A DNA stretch of 64,000 nt from CF-39 sp035651155 (GTDB lineage: Bacteria > Chloroflexota > Limnocylindria > P2-11E), in contig DASRGG010000002.1 of the NCBI GenBank assembly GCA_035651155.1, forward strand, positions 62,001 to 126,000, read 5' to 3'. The translations under genes and the position numbers were made by a program. Under the pieces are notes generated by a model. The model saw nothing but the letters and a program-made list of their open reading frames with translations, had not been told where the DNA came from and did no database searches. Of this stretch, positions 17,525 to 26,058 are shown piece by piece; position 1 is the stretch's first letter; every line of letters begins with the position of its first letter.

Positions 17525-17539
17525 ACTACGAAACATAGT
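17525..17539. promoter_or_regulatory. BlaI-type operator between divergent genes
   Basis: ACTA-N7-TAGT, within ACTACGAAACATAGTAG, has the same core and spacing as the palindrome at 3117. It lies 37 bases before the Lgt-like gene and upstream of the methyltransferase. Confidence 0.5.
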
Positions 17540-17600
17540 AGGTCCGTGACGCACAGCGGTTACTGGGCAGCCGGCGGCACGTGGGCAAGCAGCTCGAAGA

Positions 17601-17638
17601 CTCAGGGCGCTCTCCGCCCGCGCTCAGGCAGGGCTCAG
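17601..17638 (+). promoter_or_regulatory. CTCAG tandem boxes, methyltransferase promoter
   Basis: CTCAG occurs at 17601-17605, 17623-17627 and 17634-17638. Spacings are 22 and 11 bases, and a degenerate CTCCG fills the missing 11-base position. The pattern is identical to 22798-22835. Confidence 0.55.
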
Positions 17639-17659
17639 CGCATGGGTCTAGCAACGAGG

Positions 17660-18379
17660 ATGAGGTTGGTGACAAATGTGGACTGTCTCTTCCGACTGTT
17701 CGACTGGCCGGGGTTCCTGAAGATGGACGACTACGGCTACGGTCTCTGGCTCCTCGTCGCGATCAATTCGGCGATCTTTATCATGTTCGGCCTCAGCTTC
17801 TTCAAGCCGAAGACGACGCGCGACTGGCGCGCGATGGGCGCGTTCTCGGCGTTCACGGTGGCGCTCTTCACGGAGATGTACGGGTTCCCGCTCACGATCT
17901 ACTTCCTTTCGGGCTGGCTCGGGAGCCGGTTCCCCGGGCTCACGCTCACCCACGGCGGTGGACATCTCTGGAACGACCTCATCGGCTGGACCTGGGATCC
18001 GCATCTCAGCCCGTTCCACCTGCTGAGCTACGTGTTCATCGGGGGCGGGTTCTGGCTCATCTCATCCGCGTGGAACGCCCTCTACCAGGCCCAGCGCGGC
18101 GGCCGCCTCGCGGTCAGCGGTCCATACGCCAGGGTGCGCCACCCGCAGTACGCGGGGTTCCTGCTCGTCATGATCGGATTCCTGCTGCAGTGGCCGACGA
18201 TCCCGACCTTGCTCATGTTCCCGATCCTCGTCTTCGCATACCGCCGTCTGGCCATCGGGGAGGAGCGCGAGGTCCGCACCGCCTTCGGGGCTGAGTGGGA
18301 CGCCTATGCCTCGCACACGCCGCGGTTCATCCCGAAGCTCGCCCGGTCGCGCGCGATCCTGAGCCAGCCGTCGCGGTGA
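17660..18379 (+). CDS. Isoprenylcysteine methyltransferase-like (ICMT/PEMT) membrane protein
   Basis: This is a polytopic protein of about 239 residues. The C-terminal catalytic region has the ICMT signature GPYARVRHPQYAGFLLVMIGF followed by EEREVRTAFGAEWDAYASHTPRFIP, which binds S-adenosylmethionine. Related proteins are often found in mercury and copper gene clusters with unknown substrates. ATG 17660 has a GAGG upstream; ATG 17642 and ATG 17723 are alternatives, the last being 85 bases from the CTCAG boxes as at the YHS gene. Confidence 0.82.
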   Translation: MRLVTNVDCLFRLFDWPGFLKMDDYGYGLWLLVAINSAIFIMFGLSFFKPKTTRDWRAMGAFSAFTVALFTEMYGFPLTIYFLSGWLGSRFPGLTLTHGGGHLWNDLIGWTWDPHLSPFHLLSYVFIGGGFWLISSAWNALYQAQRGGRLAVSGPYARVRHPQYAGFLLVMIGFLLQWPTIPTLLMFPILVFAYRRLAIGEEREVRTAFGAEWDAYASHTPRFIPKLARSRAILSQPSR

Positions 18380-18389
18380 GGAGGTACAC

Positions 18390-18539
18390 GTGTACACCAT
18401 CGAGCTCACCGACCAGGAGCTGCGCATCGTCGACGAGGCCCTCGAGGCGTACCTCGAGGAGTTTGGGCACGACGAGGCTGAGACGGAGCGACTCATCAAA
18501 GCGGTGATCGCCCGCGTGAAGTCCGCGCGCGTCGCGTAG
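18390..18539 (+). CDS. Small acidic helical protein
   Basis: This 49-residue protein starts at GTG 18390 with GAGGAGGT 5 bases upstream, 10 bases after the methyltransferase stop. It contains TDQELRIVDEALEAYLEEFG and then ETERLIKAVIARV, predicting two helices with a hydrophobic face, reminiscent of a small ribbon-helix or regulatory protein. I recognise no family. The strong ribosome site and tight spacing argue that it is real. Confidence 0.6.
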   Translation: MYTIELTDQELRIVDEALEAYLEEFGHDEAETERLIKAVIARVKSARVA

Positions 18540-18548
18540 CCGTCTCTT

Positions 18549-18586
18549 CTCAGTCCCGGCACAGCCGCACGCAAGAGCCGTCTCAG
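18549..18586 (+). promoter_or_regulatory. CTCAG boxes with 33-base span
   Basis: CTCAG occurs at 18549-18553 and 18582-18586, exactly three 11-base turns apart. Degenerate copies (GCACAG, GCAAG) end at 18564 and 18575. The gene start at 18627 is 41 bases away. Confidence 0.45.
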
Positions 18587-18626
18587 AGAGCGGGCGCAGC
18601 GTGAGGAGCGGAAAGGAGGTGGCACG

Positions 18627-18914
18627 GTGCATCAGCTTCGGTTCTGGCCTGTCGCCTTCGTCCTCGGGGGCTTCGCGGTGCTGACGTACACGATCTGCCT
18701 CGCGGCCGACGGCATCTTCTCGGGTCTCGCGATGTACAAGGCGTGGGCACCGTGGCTCCCGGGCGTGTCCGACCTCTCCATCGGGAGCTGGTTCCTCGGC
18801 TCGCTCGAGCTCGCGCTCTACGCGCTGTACGCGAGCGCTGTGCTCGTCTGGCTGACGCGCCTCGTCGCGCCGCAAGGAGAAGCTGCCGGCCGCATGGCCG
18901 AAGTCCACCGCTGA
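18627..18914 (+). CDS. Small membrane protein resembling DUF5676
   Basis: The 95-residue product has two transmembrane segments (~8-30 and ~58-80) around a loop KAWAPWLPGVSDLS. This matches the pattern of DUF5676-type proteins (helix, AW-WLPGF loop, helix) often seen beside heavy-metal ATPases. GTG 18627 has AAAGGAGGT upstream, a very strong site. No catalytic residues are evident. Confidence 0.7.
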   Translation: MHQLRFWPVAFVLGGFAVLTYTICLAADGIFSGLAMYKAWAPWLPGVSDLSIGSWFLGSLELALYALYASAVLVWLTRLVAPQGEAAGRMAEVHR

Positions 18915-19246
18915 GCGTGACCGTCGGGCCGGAGACCCGGCGGCGCACGAGCGCAAGGGGCGCGGAGAGCCTCGGCCGGCAGTCGGAGGTCGACCCATTC
19001 CGCTCCCGCGCCCCTATGACGCCAGGACGCGACGGCCAGCGATGACCACGAGCAAACGGGAAGGAAGGGTTCAGTGATGGCACGCATCAGCCCACGGATT
19101 TCCGAACCGCGCATCCGTGCCATTTACCGCATGGCGGCCCTGGCATAGCCAAGCGCTTGGCGAGCTTCGGCGCGCGTCCGTACGGATCGCGGAAACGTGC
19201 GCTCGCCTCAGGTCAGCTTGTACACCGGCAGGACGGACTCCGAGCA
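18915..19246. other. Intergenic stretch with a tiny ORF and a palindrome
   Basis: No recognisable gene. A 23-codon ORF (19077-19148, plus) has a GGAAGG upstream and basic residues, but support is weak. The perfect 14-base palindrome GCCAAGCGCTTGGC at 19148-19161 could be a terminator stem, but no T-run follows. The rest shows nothing. Confidence 0.35.
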
Positions 19247-19903
19247 CTACCGGCGCGCGGCCGGTAGGACATAGACGAGGATCACGACGTAGAACGCCGC
19301 CGCCGCCGCGATGGTCAAGAGGTGGAAGACCTCGTGATACCCGAAGACGCGCGGCCAGGGGTCCGGCCACCGGCGCGCGTAGAGCAGCGCACCCGCGGAG
19401 TACAGCACGCCGCCGGTGACGAGGAGCCCGATGGCGGGCCACGGGAGCACGGCCCAGATCTGCCCGAGCGCCGCCAGCGCGATCCAGCCCATCGCCACGT
19501 AGAGCCCAGCACGCGTCCGGCGGCGGAGCTGCACGCCGGCAATCGCGGCCCCAACCCCGACGAGGGCGGCGCCCCACACCGCGCCGAGGATGCCGACCCG
19601 CCACCACCCGGACAGCATGTTGAAGGCGAGGGGGGTGTAGGTCGCGGCGATCAGGACGAAGATGTTCGCGTGATCGATCCGCCGCAGGATCGACCCGCGG
19701 ACCTGCCCCCAGGTGTGCAGGTGGTAGAGGGCGCTGACGGCGAAGAGCAGAGTCAGGCCGGCGCCGTACACGAGCATCGATAGCTGCCGTGGCCGATCGG
19801 CGCTCGACAGCACAATGAGGTACGTCCCAGCCAGTGCGGCGATGAGCGCAGCCGCGGCGTGGAGGTAGCCACGCAGCAGGGGGCGCGCGCTCGACACACT
19901 CAC
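19247..19903 (-). CDS. Hemolysin-III/TrhA-type membrane protein
   Basis: The 218-residue, seven-helix product has the HlyIII/PAQR motifs: LYHLHTWG, RRIDHANIFVLIAATYTP and the final YHEVFHLLTIAA. The conserved His and Asp residues form the metal site of this family, which is linked to membrane lipid homeostasis rather than true hemolysis. GTG 19903 with GGAGGAAC upstream is chosen over the much longer open frame. Confidence 0.9.
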   Translation of the reverse strand: MSVSSARPLLRGYLHAAAALIAALAGTYLIVLSSADRPRQLSMLVYGAGLTLLFAVSALYHLHTWGQVRGSILRRIDHANIFVLIAATYTPLAFNMLSGWWRVGILGAVWGAALVGVGAAIAGVQLRRRTRAGLYVAMGWIALAALGQIWAVLPWPAIGLLVTGGVLYSAGALLYARRWPDPWPRVFGYHEVFHLLTIAAAAAFYVVILVYVLPAARR

Positions 19904-20165
19904 GGGATGTTCCTCCGGTGAAGACGGTTTGATATGCGAAGGCGGCCTGAAGGCGGCATGCGCGGAGCTCTGACGGCTCGAGCACCTCGGTCGAGTTGAA
20001 GATAATCGCGAAGATGTAGGCAGACAGCGACGGTCGACCGCGGAACGCGACCTCGGTGAATGTCGCGCCGACCTCGGTGTAGCGGCAGCTCCACCGCGCA
20101 GGGCTACGCTGCCAGTCTGGAGCAAGATCGCGACCCGTTCTCGCGGGTGAGCCGGTCTGCCGCCG
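19904..20165. other. Gap with a possible gene fragment
   Basis: On the minus strand one frame reads GATFTEVAFRGRPSLSAYIF and continues for about 60 codons into the hemolysin-III start region, without a recognisable start or family. It may be an unidentified remnant. Nothing else is seen. Confidence 0.25.
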
Positions 20166-21185
20166 CTACGAGCGCCGGCCCGTCGCGGCCTGCCCGACGC
20201 CGCGCTGGAACAGCAGGTACAGCCACGCCAGTGAAGGCAGCACCAGCACCGCGCCGACCAGGAGCGTGACCAGCAGGGCCGAAAGCGTCGCTGGGCCAGC
20301 GGCCGCATCCGCCACGGTGAGATGACCGACGAGAAGGAACGGGTACTGCGCGACCGCCCATCCCCACAGGACGCCCGCAACGGCGAGCGCGGCCGTCACT
20401 CTGGCGGAGCGATACCGGCGCGCAACGAGCAAGACGAGTGATCCCACGCCTCCGACCGTCGAAGCGGCCAGCAGCGGCAGTCCTCGTCCGAACAGCCCGC
20501 TCGCGAGATACGGCGCATCCGCCGCGAGCACGCCGATCCCGACGAGCGCGATGGCGCCGACGACCACGCCACTGAGCAGAGCGCGTCTGCGAAAGCCGTC
20601 GGCGAGTGCGAGGTCGCCCGATCGGCGCGCATCCGCCGTGAGGTACACCGCGGCCAGGTAGGCACAGATGCCGGTCGCCAGCGCGCCGGCCAGCGTAGAG
20701 GTCGGATTGAGCCAGGCGGTCATGACATCGCCGGACGCGTTGCCTGGTGGCACGCGACCGGAGGCCACGCCCCCGGCCACCGCGCCAAGGAAGAACGGCG
20801 TGAGGATCGAGCTCAGACCAAAGATCCGGGCGAAGGTGCGGCCGAGCGGCGCCTCGTGGAGCGCCTTTTGGAACGCGAACGTCGAGCCGCGGAGGATGAT
20901 CCCGAAGGCGGCGAGGGTCAGCGGGATGTACAGCGTCGAGGCGACCGCGGCAAAGACGGCCGGGAAGCCCGTCCAGACCACGACCAGCGCGAAGATGAGC
21001 CACACATGGTTCGCTTCCCACACCGGACCGATCGTGTCCTCGATGAGACGCCGCTGAGCGGTGCCACGCTCGCCCGCGCGTGCGACGAGATCCCAAAAGC
21101 CGGCGCCGAAGTCAGCGCCGCCAAAGAGCGCGTACGCCGTCAAGCCGACGAACGTCACGATCAGGATCGCGTCGGCGACCGTCAT
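20166..21185 (-). CDS. cydB: Cytochrome bd-type ubiquinol oxidase subunit II
   Basis: This 339-residue, multi-helix partner of CydA contains the family start with GGADFGAGFWDL and EANHVWLIF. It completes the bd oxidase, which reduces oxygen to water with quinol electrons and has high oxygen affinity. ATG 21185 overlaps the cydA stop (ATGA). No cydDC genes are adjacent. Length is as expected. Confidence 0.95.
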   Translation of the reverse strand: MTVADAILIVTFVGLTAYALFGGADFGAGFWDLVARAGERGTAQRRLIEDTIGPVWEANHVWLIFALVVVWTGFPAVFAAVASTLYIPLTLAAFGIILRGSTFAFQKALHEAPLGRTFARIFGLSSILTPFFLGAVAGGVASGRVPPGNASGDVMTAWLNPTSTLAGALATGICAYLAAVYLTADARRSGDLALADGFRRRALLSGVVVGAIALVGIGVLAADAPYLASGLFGRGLPLLAASTVGGVGSLVLLVARRYRSARVTAALAVAGVLWGWAVAQYPFLLVGHLTVADAAAGPATLSALLVTLLVGAVLVLPSLAWLYLLFQRGVGQAATGRRS

Positions 21186-22534
21186 CCGCTGCGCGCTGGG
21201 AGCCGTGGCGTCAGCTCATCTGCGACGGCGAGCGGGACCGCGGCCAGTCTGCCAAGGACGAACACAGCCGCGACCGTCAATGCGGCGTACAGGACGATGA
21301 GCGCGTAGAAACCGTACCTGATCCCGGGCGCCGCAGTGACGGCTTCCTCGACCCGCATCACCTGGTACACGATCCACGGCTGGCGTCCGACCTCGGTCAC
21401 GATCCATCCGGCCTCGAGGGCGACGACAGCGGCCGGCCCGGCGGCGACACACGCGGCGAGGAACAGGCGCGAGGTCGGGATCGCCCTCCTCCGCCACCAT
21501 GACCAGGCGAGCCAGACCGAAAGCGACAGCAACCCGACGCCGATCGCGACCATCAGCTGGAACGCCACGTGGACCGGCAGCACCGGTGGCCTCTCCTCGG
21601 GGCGGACCGCGTCGAGCCCCTGGACCTGCGCGTCGACGTCCCGGAAGGCGAGCCACGACAAAGCGCCAGGTATCTGGATGCCGTACCGCATCTCTCCGTC
21701 GACGGGCAGACCGCCGATCGTGAGTGGCGCTCGCCGTTGGCTTTCGTAGAGTCCTTCGATCGCTGCGAGCTTGGTGGGTTGGTATGCCGCGAGGAACTGC
21801 GCGGCCCAATCACCCACCGCGATCTGCGGCGCCGTGAGCAGAGCCGCCGCGACGAAGGCGATGAGAAAGCCTCGCCGCTCGTATGCGCCCCCGCGGCCGC
21901 GAAGCATCGCCCACGCGTAGACGCTGGCGACACCGAAGCCCGTCACCATGAACGCGGCGACGATCATGTGTGTCGTTTGCACGCCCGTCGCGGGGTTGAG
22001 CATCGCCGCGATCGGGTCGACATCGACCACTCGGCCCTCGACGAGGCGAAAGCCCGCAGGCTGGTTCATCCACGCGTTCGCCGTGACCACGAACCACGCC
22101 GAGGCGATGCCCGCGAGCGGGATGGGCACGCCGGAAAGGAGATGCGCGCGCGGCGGCAAGCGGTCCCAGCCGTAGAGATAGATGCCGAGGAAGATGGCCT
22201 CGATGAAGAACGCGACGCCCTCGAGCGCGAACGGGATCCCGATGACCTCGCCGTACGTACCGATGAGGCCCGGCCAGAGGATGCCCATCTCGAACGACAG
22301 GATCGTGCCCGACACCGCGCCGACCGCGAACAGCACTCCGGCCGCCTTGGCCCAGCGCCTGGCGAGGGCGAGGTATACGTCGTCTCCCCGCCTGAGACCC
22401 AGCATCTCGGCGACCAGGATCAGCGCGGGGAAGCCGACCCCGAACGAGGCGACGACGATGTGCCAGCCCAGGGAGAGCGCCATCTGCCACCGCGCGGCGA
22501 GGAGGTCGGGCTGGAGTGGGATCAGCTCGGTCAT
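21182..22534 (-). CDS. cydA: Cytochrome bd-type ubiquinol oxidase subunit I
   Basis: The product is about 450 residues with heme ligands in SLGWHIVVASFG and TTHM, plus GRQPWIVYQVMR near the C-terminus. The Q-loop is short, as in the cyanide-insensitive (CIO) branch. It oxidises quinol and reduces oxygen at heme d. ATG 22534 gives the conserved N-terminus; no clear ribosome site is seen. cydA and cydB form a two-gene operon, divergent from the hydroxylase operon. Confidence 0.95.
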   Translation of the reverse strand: MTELIPLQPDLLAARWQMALSLGWHIVVASFGVGFPALILVAEMLGLRRGDDVYLALARRWAKAAGVLFAVGAVSGTILSFEMGILWPGLIGTYGEVIGIPFALEGVAFFIEAIFLGIYLYGWDRLPPRAHLLSGVPIPLAGIASAWFVVTANAWMNQPAGFRLVEGRVVDVDPIAAMLNPATGVQTTHMIVAAFMVTGFGVASVYAWAMLRGRGGAYERRGFLIAFVAAALLTAPQIAVGDWAAQFLAAYQPTKLAAIEGLYESQRRAPLTIGGLPVDGEMRYGIQIPGALSWLAFRDVDAQVQGLDAVRPEERPPVLPVHVAFQLMVAIGVGLLSLSVWLAWSWWRRRAIPTSRLFLAACVAAGPAAVVALEAGWIVTEVGRQPWIVYQVMRVEEAVTAAPGIRYGFYALIVLYAALTVAAVFVLGRLAAVPLAVADELTPRLPARSG

Positions 22535-22948
22535 CTGTGCGTGGTCAGTATCTCCGCGGAGTTGGTCAGCTGCCGGTCCGTGCACTCCGGCGACTGATCG
22601 CTGGCTGGTGCACGACCCGCGTCGACCTTGCGGCGGTGTGATCGTGAGGCCGAGCCGCGCGAGCGCGGTCGCCAGGCCGTCGTGGTCGAACGCGAGGGCG
22701 TCGCCGCGCTCAGGGGACGGCGCTCGCGCTCTGAGACAGCACGTTTCGTTGTCCGCCGCACGTACGTACTCAGCCGGCGCATGGACGCGCTTCGGTTCTC
22801 AGACGACGTGAAGGTGCGTTTCAGCCGGCTCTCAGATGACAGTGCTACAGCCATCCCCGCGATCGAGGTCCGTCCCGCATCGATGCTGGGCTGGCCAAGG
22901 CGAGCGCCGATGCCAACGCGGCGAGGCCAGCGAGGGAGGCGATCAAGC
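22535..22948. other. Regulatory gap between cydAB and the hydroxylase operon
   Basis: This 414-base gap has no convincing gene. It holds the CTCAG boxes at 22798-22835 and isolated CTCAG copies at 22709 and 22769. An open frame crosses it in phase with the 2Fe-2S gene but lacks homology before about 22949. Confidence 0.5.
22798..22835 (+). promoter_or_regulatory. CTCAG tandem boxes, hydroxylase operon promoter
   Basis: CTCAG ends at 22802, TTTCAG at 22824 and CTCAG at 22835: spacings of 22 and 11 bases, exactly as at 17601-17638. The first gene starts 114 bases downstream. Confidence 0.55.
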
Positions 22949-23599
22949 GTGGCGCCGAGACACGGAACGTCCGCTCCTCGCACCATCTCGCGGCGGGCAC
23001 TTATCAAAGGAGTAGGTCTCGGCGCCGCCGGCGCGGCGACAGGCGTGAGCGTGCCGGTGGCTCTTGGAGCCAGGGTTCAGGCGCCTGCTACGCCGAGTCC
23101 GGTCGTGCGCGTCGGACCCCAGCCCGCTGCGCCAGGCACCATGCCGATTCTGCTCACGGTCAATGGCTCGCGCTACGAGGTGGCAGCCGAGCCACGTTGG
23201 ACCCTCGCCGAGCTCTTGCGCGACCAGCTCGGGCTAACGGGCACCAAGATCCCGTGCGACCGCGGCGAATGCGGCGGCTGCACGGTGCTTCTGGATGGAC
23301 TGGCCGTGCTCTCCTGCACCGTGCTGGCCCCGGAGGCGGACGGCAGGCAGATCCTCACGGTCGAGGGACTTGCGGCCGCCGGCCAAGAGCTCAGTCCGCT
23401 TCAGGAGTCCTTCGTGAACGCGGGGGCGGTGCAGTGCGGCTTCTGCACGCCGGGCATGTTGATGTCGGCGAGAGCCCTGCTCGACCGCAATCCCCACCCC
23501 TCGGAGCGTGAAGCACGCGAGGCCATCGCGGGCAACCTGTGCCGTTGCACGGGCTACACGAAGATCGTCGAGGGCATCCTCAAGGCCGCGAGCGCGTGA
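22949..23599 (+). CDS. 2Fe-2S subunit of exported xanthine-dehydrogenase-family enzyme (PaoA-like)
   Basis: This 216-residue electron-transfer subunit has a Tat signal (SRRALIKG, residues ~15-22, then a hydrophobic stretch), so the complex is exported folded. A plant-type 2Fe-2S domain has CDRGECGGCTVLLDG plus a later Cys (~103-121). A second 2Fe-2S domain has CGFCTPGM and CRCTGYT (~160-198). GTG 22949 with GGAGG 9 bases upstream is chosen. It is the first gene of a five-gene operon. Confidence 0.88.
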   Translation: MAPRHGTSAPRTISRRALIKGVGLGAAGAATGVSVPVALGARVQAPATPSPVVRVGPQPAAPGTMPILLTVNGSRYEVAAEPRWTLAELLRDQLGLTGTKIPCDRGECGGCTVLLDGLAVLSCTVLAPEADGRQILTVEGLAAAGQELSPLQESFVNAGAVQCGFCTPGMLMSARALLDRNPHPSEREAREAIAGNLCRCTGYTKIVEGILKAASA

Positions 23600-23611
23600 G
23601 GTAACGAGGCC

Positions 23612-26038
23612 ATGCCGAACACCAAGATCGACGCCGAGAGCCTGCTAAAGGATCCGGACTTCATGTTGGTGTACGCGATGTCCCCTGCCGCTATCCCCGA
23701 GGAGGCCGCAGCGGTGGACGCGTACCTCCGCGAGCGCTTCCCTGCGGCGCCCCTCACCGAGCCGAAGGCCGCGTTCAGCGTGGTCGGCAACCGGGTGCCG
23801 CGAGGCCACGACATCCCGCGCGTGAAGGGCACGGCGCTGTTCACGCACGACATCGCGCTCGACGGCATGCTGCACGCCGCCGTCTTGTACAGCGCCCATC
23901 CGCACGCGCGGATCCGGTCGATCGCGACCGCGAAGGCCGAAGCGCTGCCGGGCGTACGAGCGGTCATCAGCTACAAGAATGTGTACGACTACGCGCCGAA
24001 GGTGCTGCTGAGTCAGCGCCCGAATCGCTACATCCTCCAGGACGAGGTGTTCTGGGTAGGCGACGAGGTCGCCGCGGTGGCGGCGGATGACGTCCAAACG
24101 GCACGCAACGCTGTCAAGCTCATCGAGGTTGATTACGAGGTCCTGCCGGCCTTCTTCGGCAACCCGGAAGAGGCTGCCAAGGAGACGGCGCCCCGGACCT
24201 TCGAAGGCGGGAACTTCGGCCCGGCCAGCAGGACCATCCGCGTCGGCGACGTGGACGCGGGCTTCGCCCAGGCGCAGCTCAGCCTCGAGCAGCGGTACGA
24301 GGTGCCGACGCTCCAGCACGGTGAGCTGGAACCCAGGGACGCGGTGGCCATGTGGGACGCGGACGATCAGCTCACTCTCTGGAGCGCCAGCCAGTACACC
24401 CACGGCATGCGCAGCGGCCTTGCGCAGGGGCTGGGAGTCCCCATCAGCAAGGTCCGGGTGCTCTCGCCGCACATGGGCGGAGGCTTCGGCAACAAGACCT
24501 CGGCTGACCGCTACCACTACCTCACCGCCATCCTCGCGAAGGCGACGGGCAGGCCGGTCAAGCTCTACTACCGGCGGCCCGAGCAGTTCACCAGCGCCAC
24601 CCACAAGGCCGCCAACGTCGTCTACCTGAAGGCCGGAGTGAAGCGCGACGGCACGCTCACCGCGCTCGACGTGCGCACGTACAGCGATCAGGGCGGCTGG
24701 AGCGGCTGGACGGCCTCGGCCCAGAACGCCCAGGAGAGCCAGCAGACCCTGTATCAGTACGGCAGCGCGCGCTTCCAGCTGAACGACATGGTGACCAACC
24801 GCTTCAAGACGGCTCCGATGCGCGACATCAACGAGTCGGTCGGGGTGTGGTCGCTCGAGACGCACATGGACATCCTTGCCGAGCGGCTGGGCATGGACCC
24901 GGTGGAGCTCCGGCTCAAGAACGTCACCGGCGAGCGTTCGCCGCTCAACAACCTGCCGTGGACGAGCAACGGGGTGCGGGAATGCATCGAGCGCGGCGCC
25001 GAGGCGTTCGGGTGGAAGACGAAGTGGCACAAGCCCGCGGCGCGCATCAACGGGAACAAGGCCCACGGGGTCGGCATGGGCGTCTTCGCGAGCGCGAAGG
25101 GGAGTCAGTCGGGAGCGATGTCGGGGATCGTGAAGATCGAGCGCGACGGCTCGGTCTCGGTCGTCACCGGCGCGCAGGAGATCGGCGGGGGACAGGAGAC
25201 CGCGATGATGATGATCGCGGCCGAGGAGCTCGGGGCCCGCCTGCAGGACTGCCAGGTCTACGGCACCGATAGCGCGTTCACTTCCGAGACGGGGGTCACC
25301 GCGGCCAGCCGGCAGACGAAGAGCGGCGGCATGGGCATGCTGCTCGCGGCGCGCGACGCGAAAGAGCAGCTCTTCAAGCTCGCGATGGCGCCGCGCAGCG
25401 GAAACCAGCCTCCGCTCGTACCGGCAACGAAGATCGACGAGCTGGACTCGGCCGGGAGCTTCGTCTTCCTCAGGGCCGATCCGTCCAAGCGCGCGTCCTT
25501 CAAGGACGTGATGGGCACGATCCCCAACGTCGTCATCGGGGCGGCGACCGCGGTCACGCCGCCGGGGTGGGCCCAGCGGACCTTCGGCGCGACCTTCACC
25601 GAGCTCGAGGTCGACCTCGACACCGGCGAGGTGACCGTCCTCGACTACCTCGCCGCCCACGATGTCGGCAAGGTGATCAACCGGCTCGGCATCGAGCAGC
25701 AGTTCGACGGAGGGCTCATGTTCGGCTTCGGCTTCAGCCTGTACGAGGAGCTGCGCCTCGATCCGGTCCTCGGCTTCCCCATCGGGAGCGACTGGGAGAA
25801 CTACGCGATGCCGACCTCGCTCGAGGTGCCGCTCCGGACACGGGCGATCTTCGTGGAACAGGCCGACAAGATCGGGCCGTTCGGCGCCAAGGGCATCGGC
25901 GAGCCGGCCTGCACCGCGCCGGTGGCGAGCATCGCGAACGCCATCTACAACGCGATCGGTGTCCGCTTCTTCGAGCTGCCGCTCGACCGGGCGCGGCTGC
26001 TGAAGGCCATCGAGCAAAAAGGGCTGCGTCCGGCATGA
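23612..26038 (+). CDS. Molybdenum-cofactor subunit of xanthine-dehydrogenase-family enzyme (PaoC-like)
   Basis: This 808-residue catalytic subunit has Mo-cofactor motifs GGGFGNKTSADRY, GAQEIGGGQET, GVTAASRQTKSG and the catalytic Glu in AKGIGEPACTAP near the C-terminus. The active-site loop reads FKTAPMRDINESVGVW; it is neither the AYxCSFR of CO dehydrogenase nor a usual xanthine dehydrogenase loop, so the substrate is open, with aldehydes or aromatic heterocycles the best guesses. It has no signal peptide and would be exported with the 2Fe-2S subunit. Confidence 0.9.
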   Translation: MPNTKIDAESLLKDPDFMLVYAMSPAAIPEEAAAVDAYLRERFPAAPLTEPKAAFSVVGNRVPRGHDIPRVKGTALFTHDIALDGMLHAAVLYSAHPHARIRSIATAKAEALPGVRAVISYKNVYDYAPKVLLSQRPNRYILQDEVFWVGDEVAAVAADDVQTARNAVKLIEVDYEVLPAFFGNPEEAAKETAPRTFEGGNFGPASRTIRVGDVDAGFAQAQLSLEQRYEVPTLQHGELEPRDAVAMWDADDQLTLWSASQYTHGMRSGLAQGLGVPISKVRVLSPHMGGGFGNKTSADRYHYLTAILAKATGRPVKLYYRRPEQFTSATHKAANVVYLKAGVKRDGTLTALDVRTYSDQGGWSGWTASAQNAQESQQTLYQYGSARFQLNDMVTNRFKTAPMRDINESVGVWSLETHMDILAERLGMDPVELRLKNVTGERSPLNNLPWTSNGVRECIERGAEAFGWKTKWHKPAARINGNKAHGVGMGVFASAKGSQSGAMSGIVKIERDGSVSVVTGAQEIGGGQETAMMMIAAEELGARLQDCQVYGTDSAFTSETGVTAASRQTKSGGMGMLLAARDAKEQLFKLAMAPRSGNQPPLVPATKIDELDSAGSFVFLRADPSKRASFKDVMGTIPNVVIGAATAVTPPGWAQRTFGATFTELEVDLDTGEVTVLDYLAAHDVGKVINRLGIEQQFDGGLMFGFGFSLYEELRLDPVLGFPIGSDWENYAMPTSLEVPLRTRAIFVEQADKIGPFGAKGIGEPACTAPVASIANAIYNAIGVRFFELPLDRARLLKAIEQKGLRPA

Positions 26039-26058
26039 GCCAGCGGGGAGGCGCGTAG

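Noticed and set aside
23645..26017. 790-residue minus-strand open frame opposite the molybdenum subunit
   Set aside because: It is a high-GC antisense shadow with no recognisable motifs; the plus strand has all cofactor motifs.
23612..26038. Form I carbon monoxide dehydrogenase large subunit
   Set aside because: The AYxCSFR active-site loop is absent and the small subunit carries a Tat signal, unlike CoxS.
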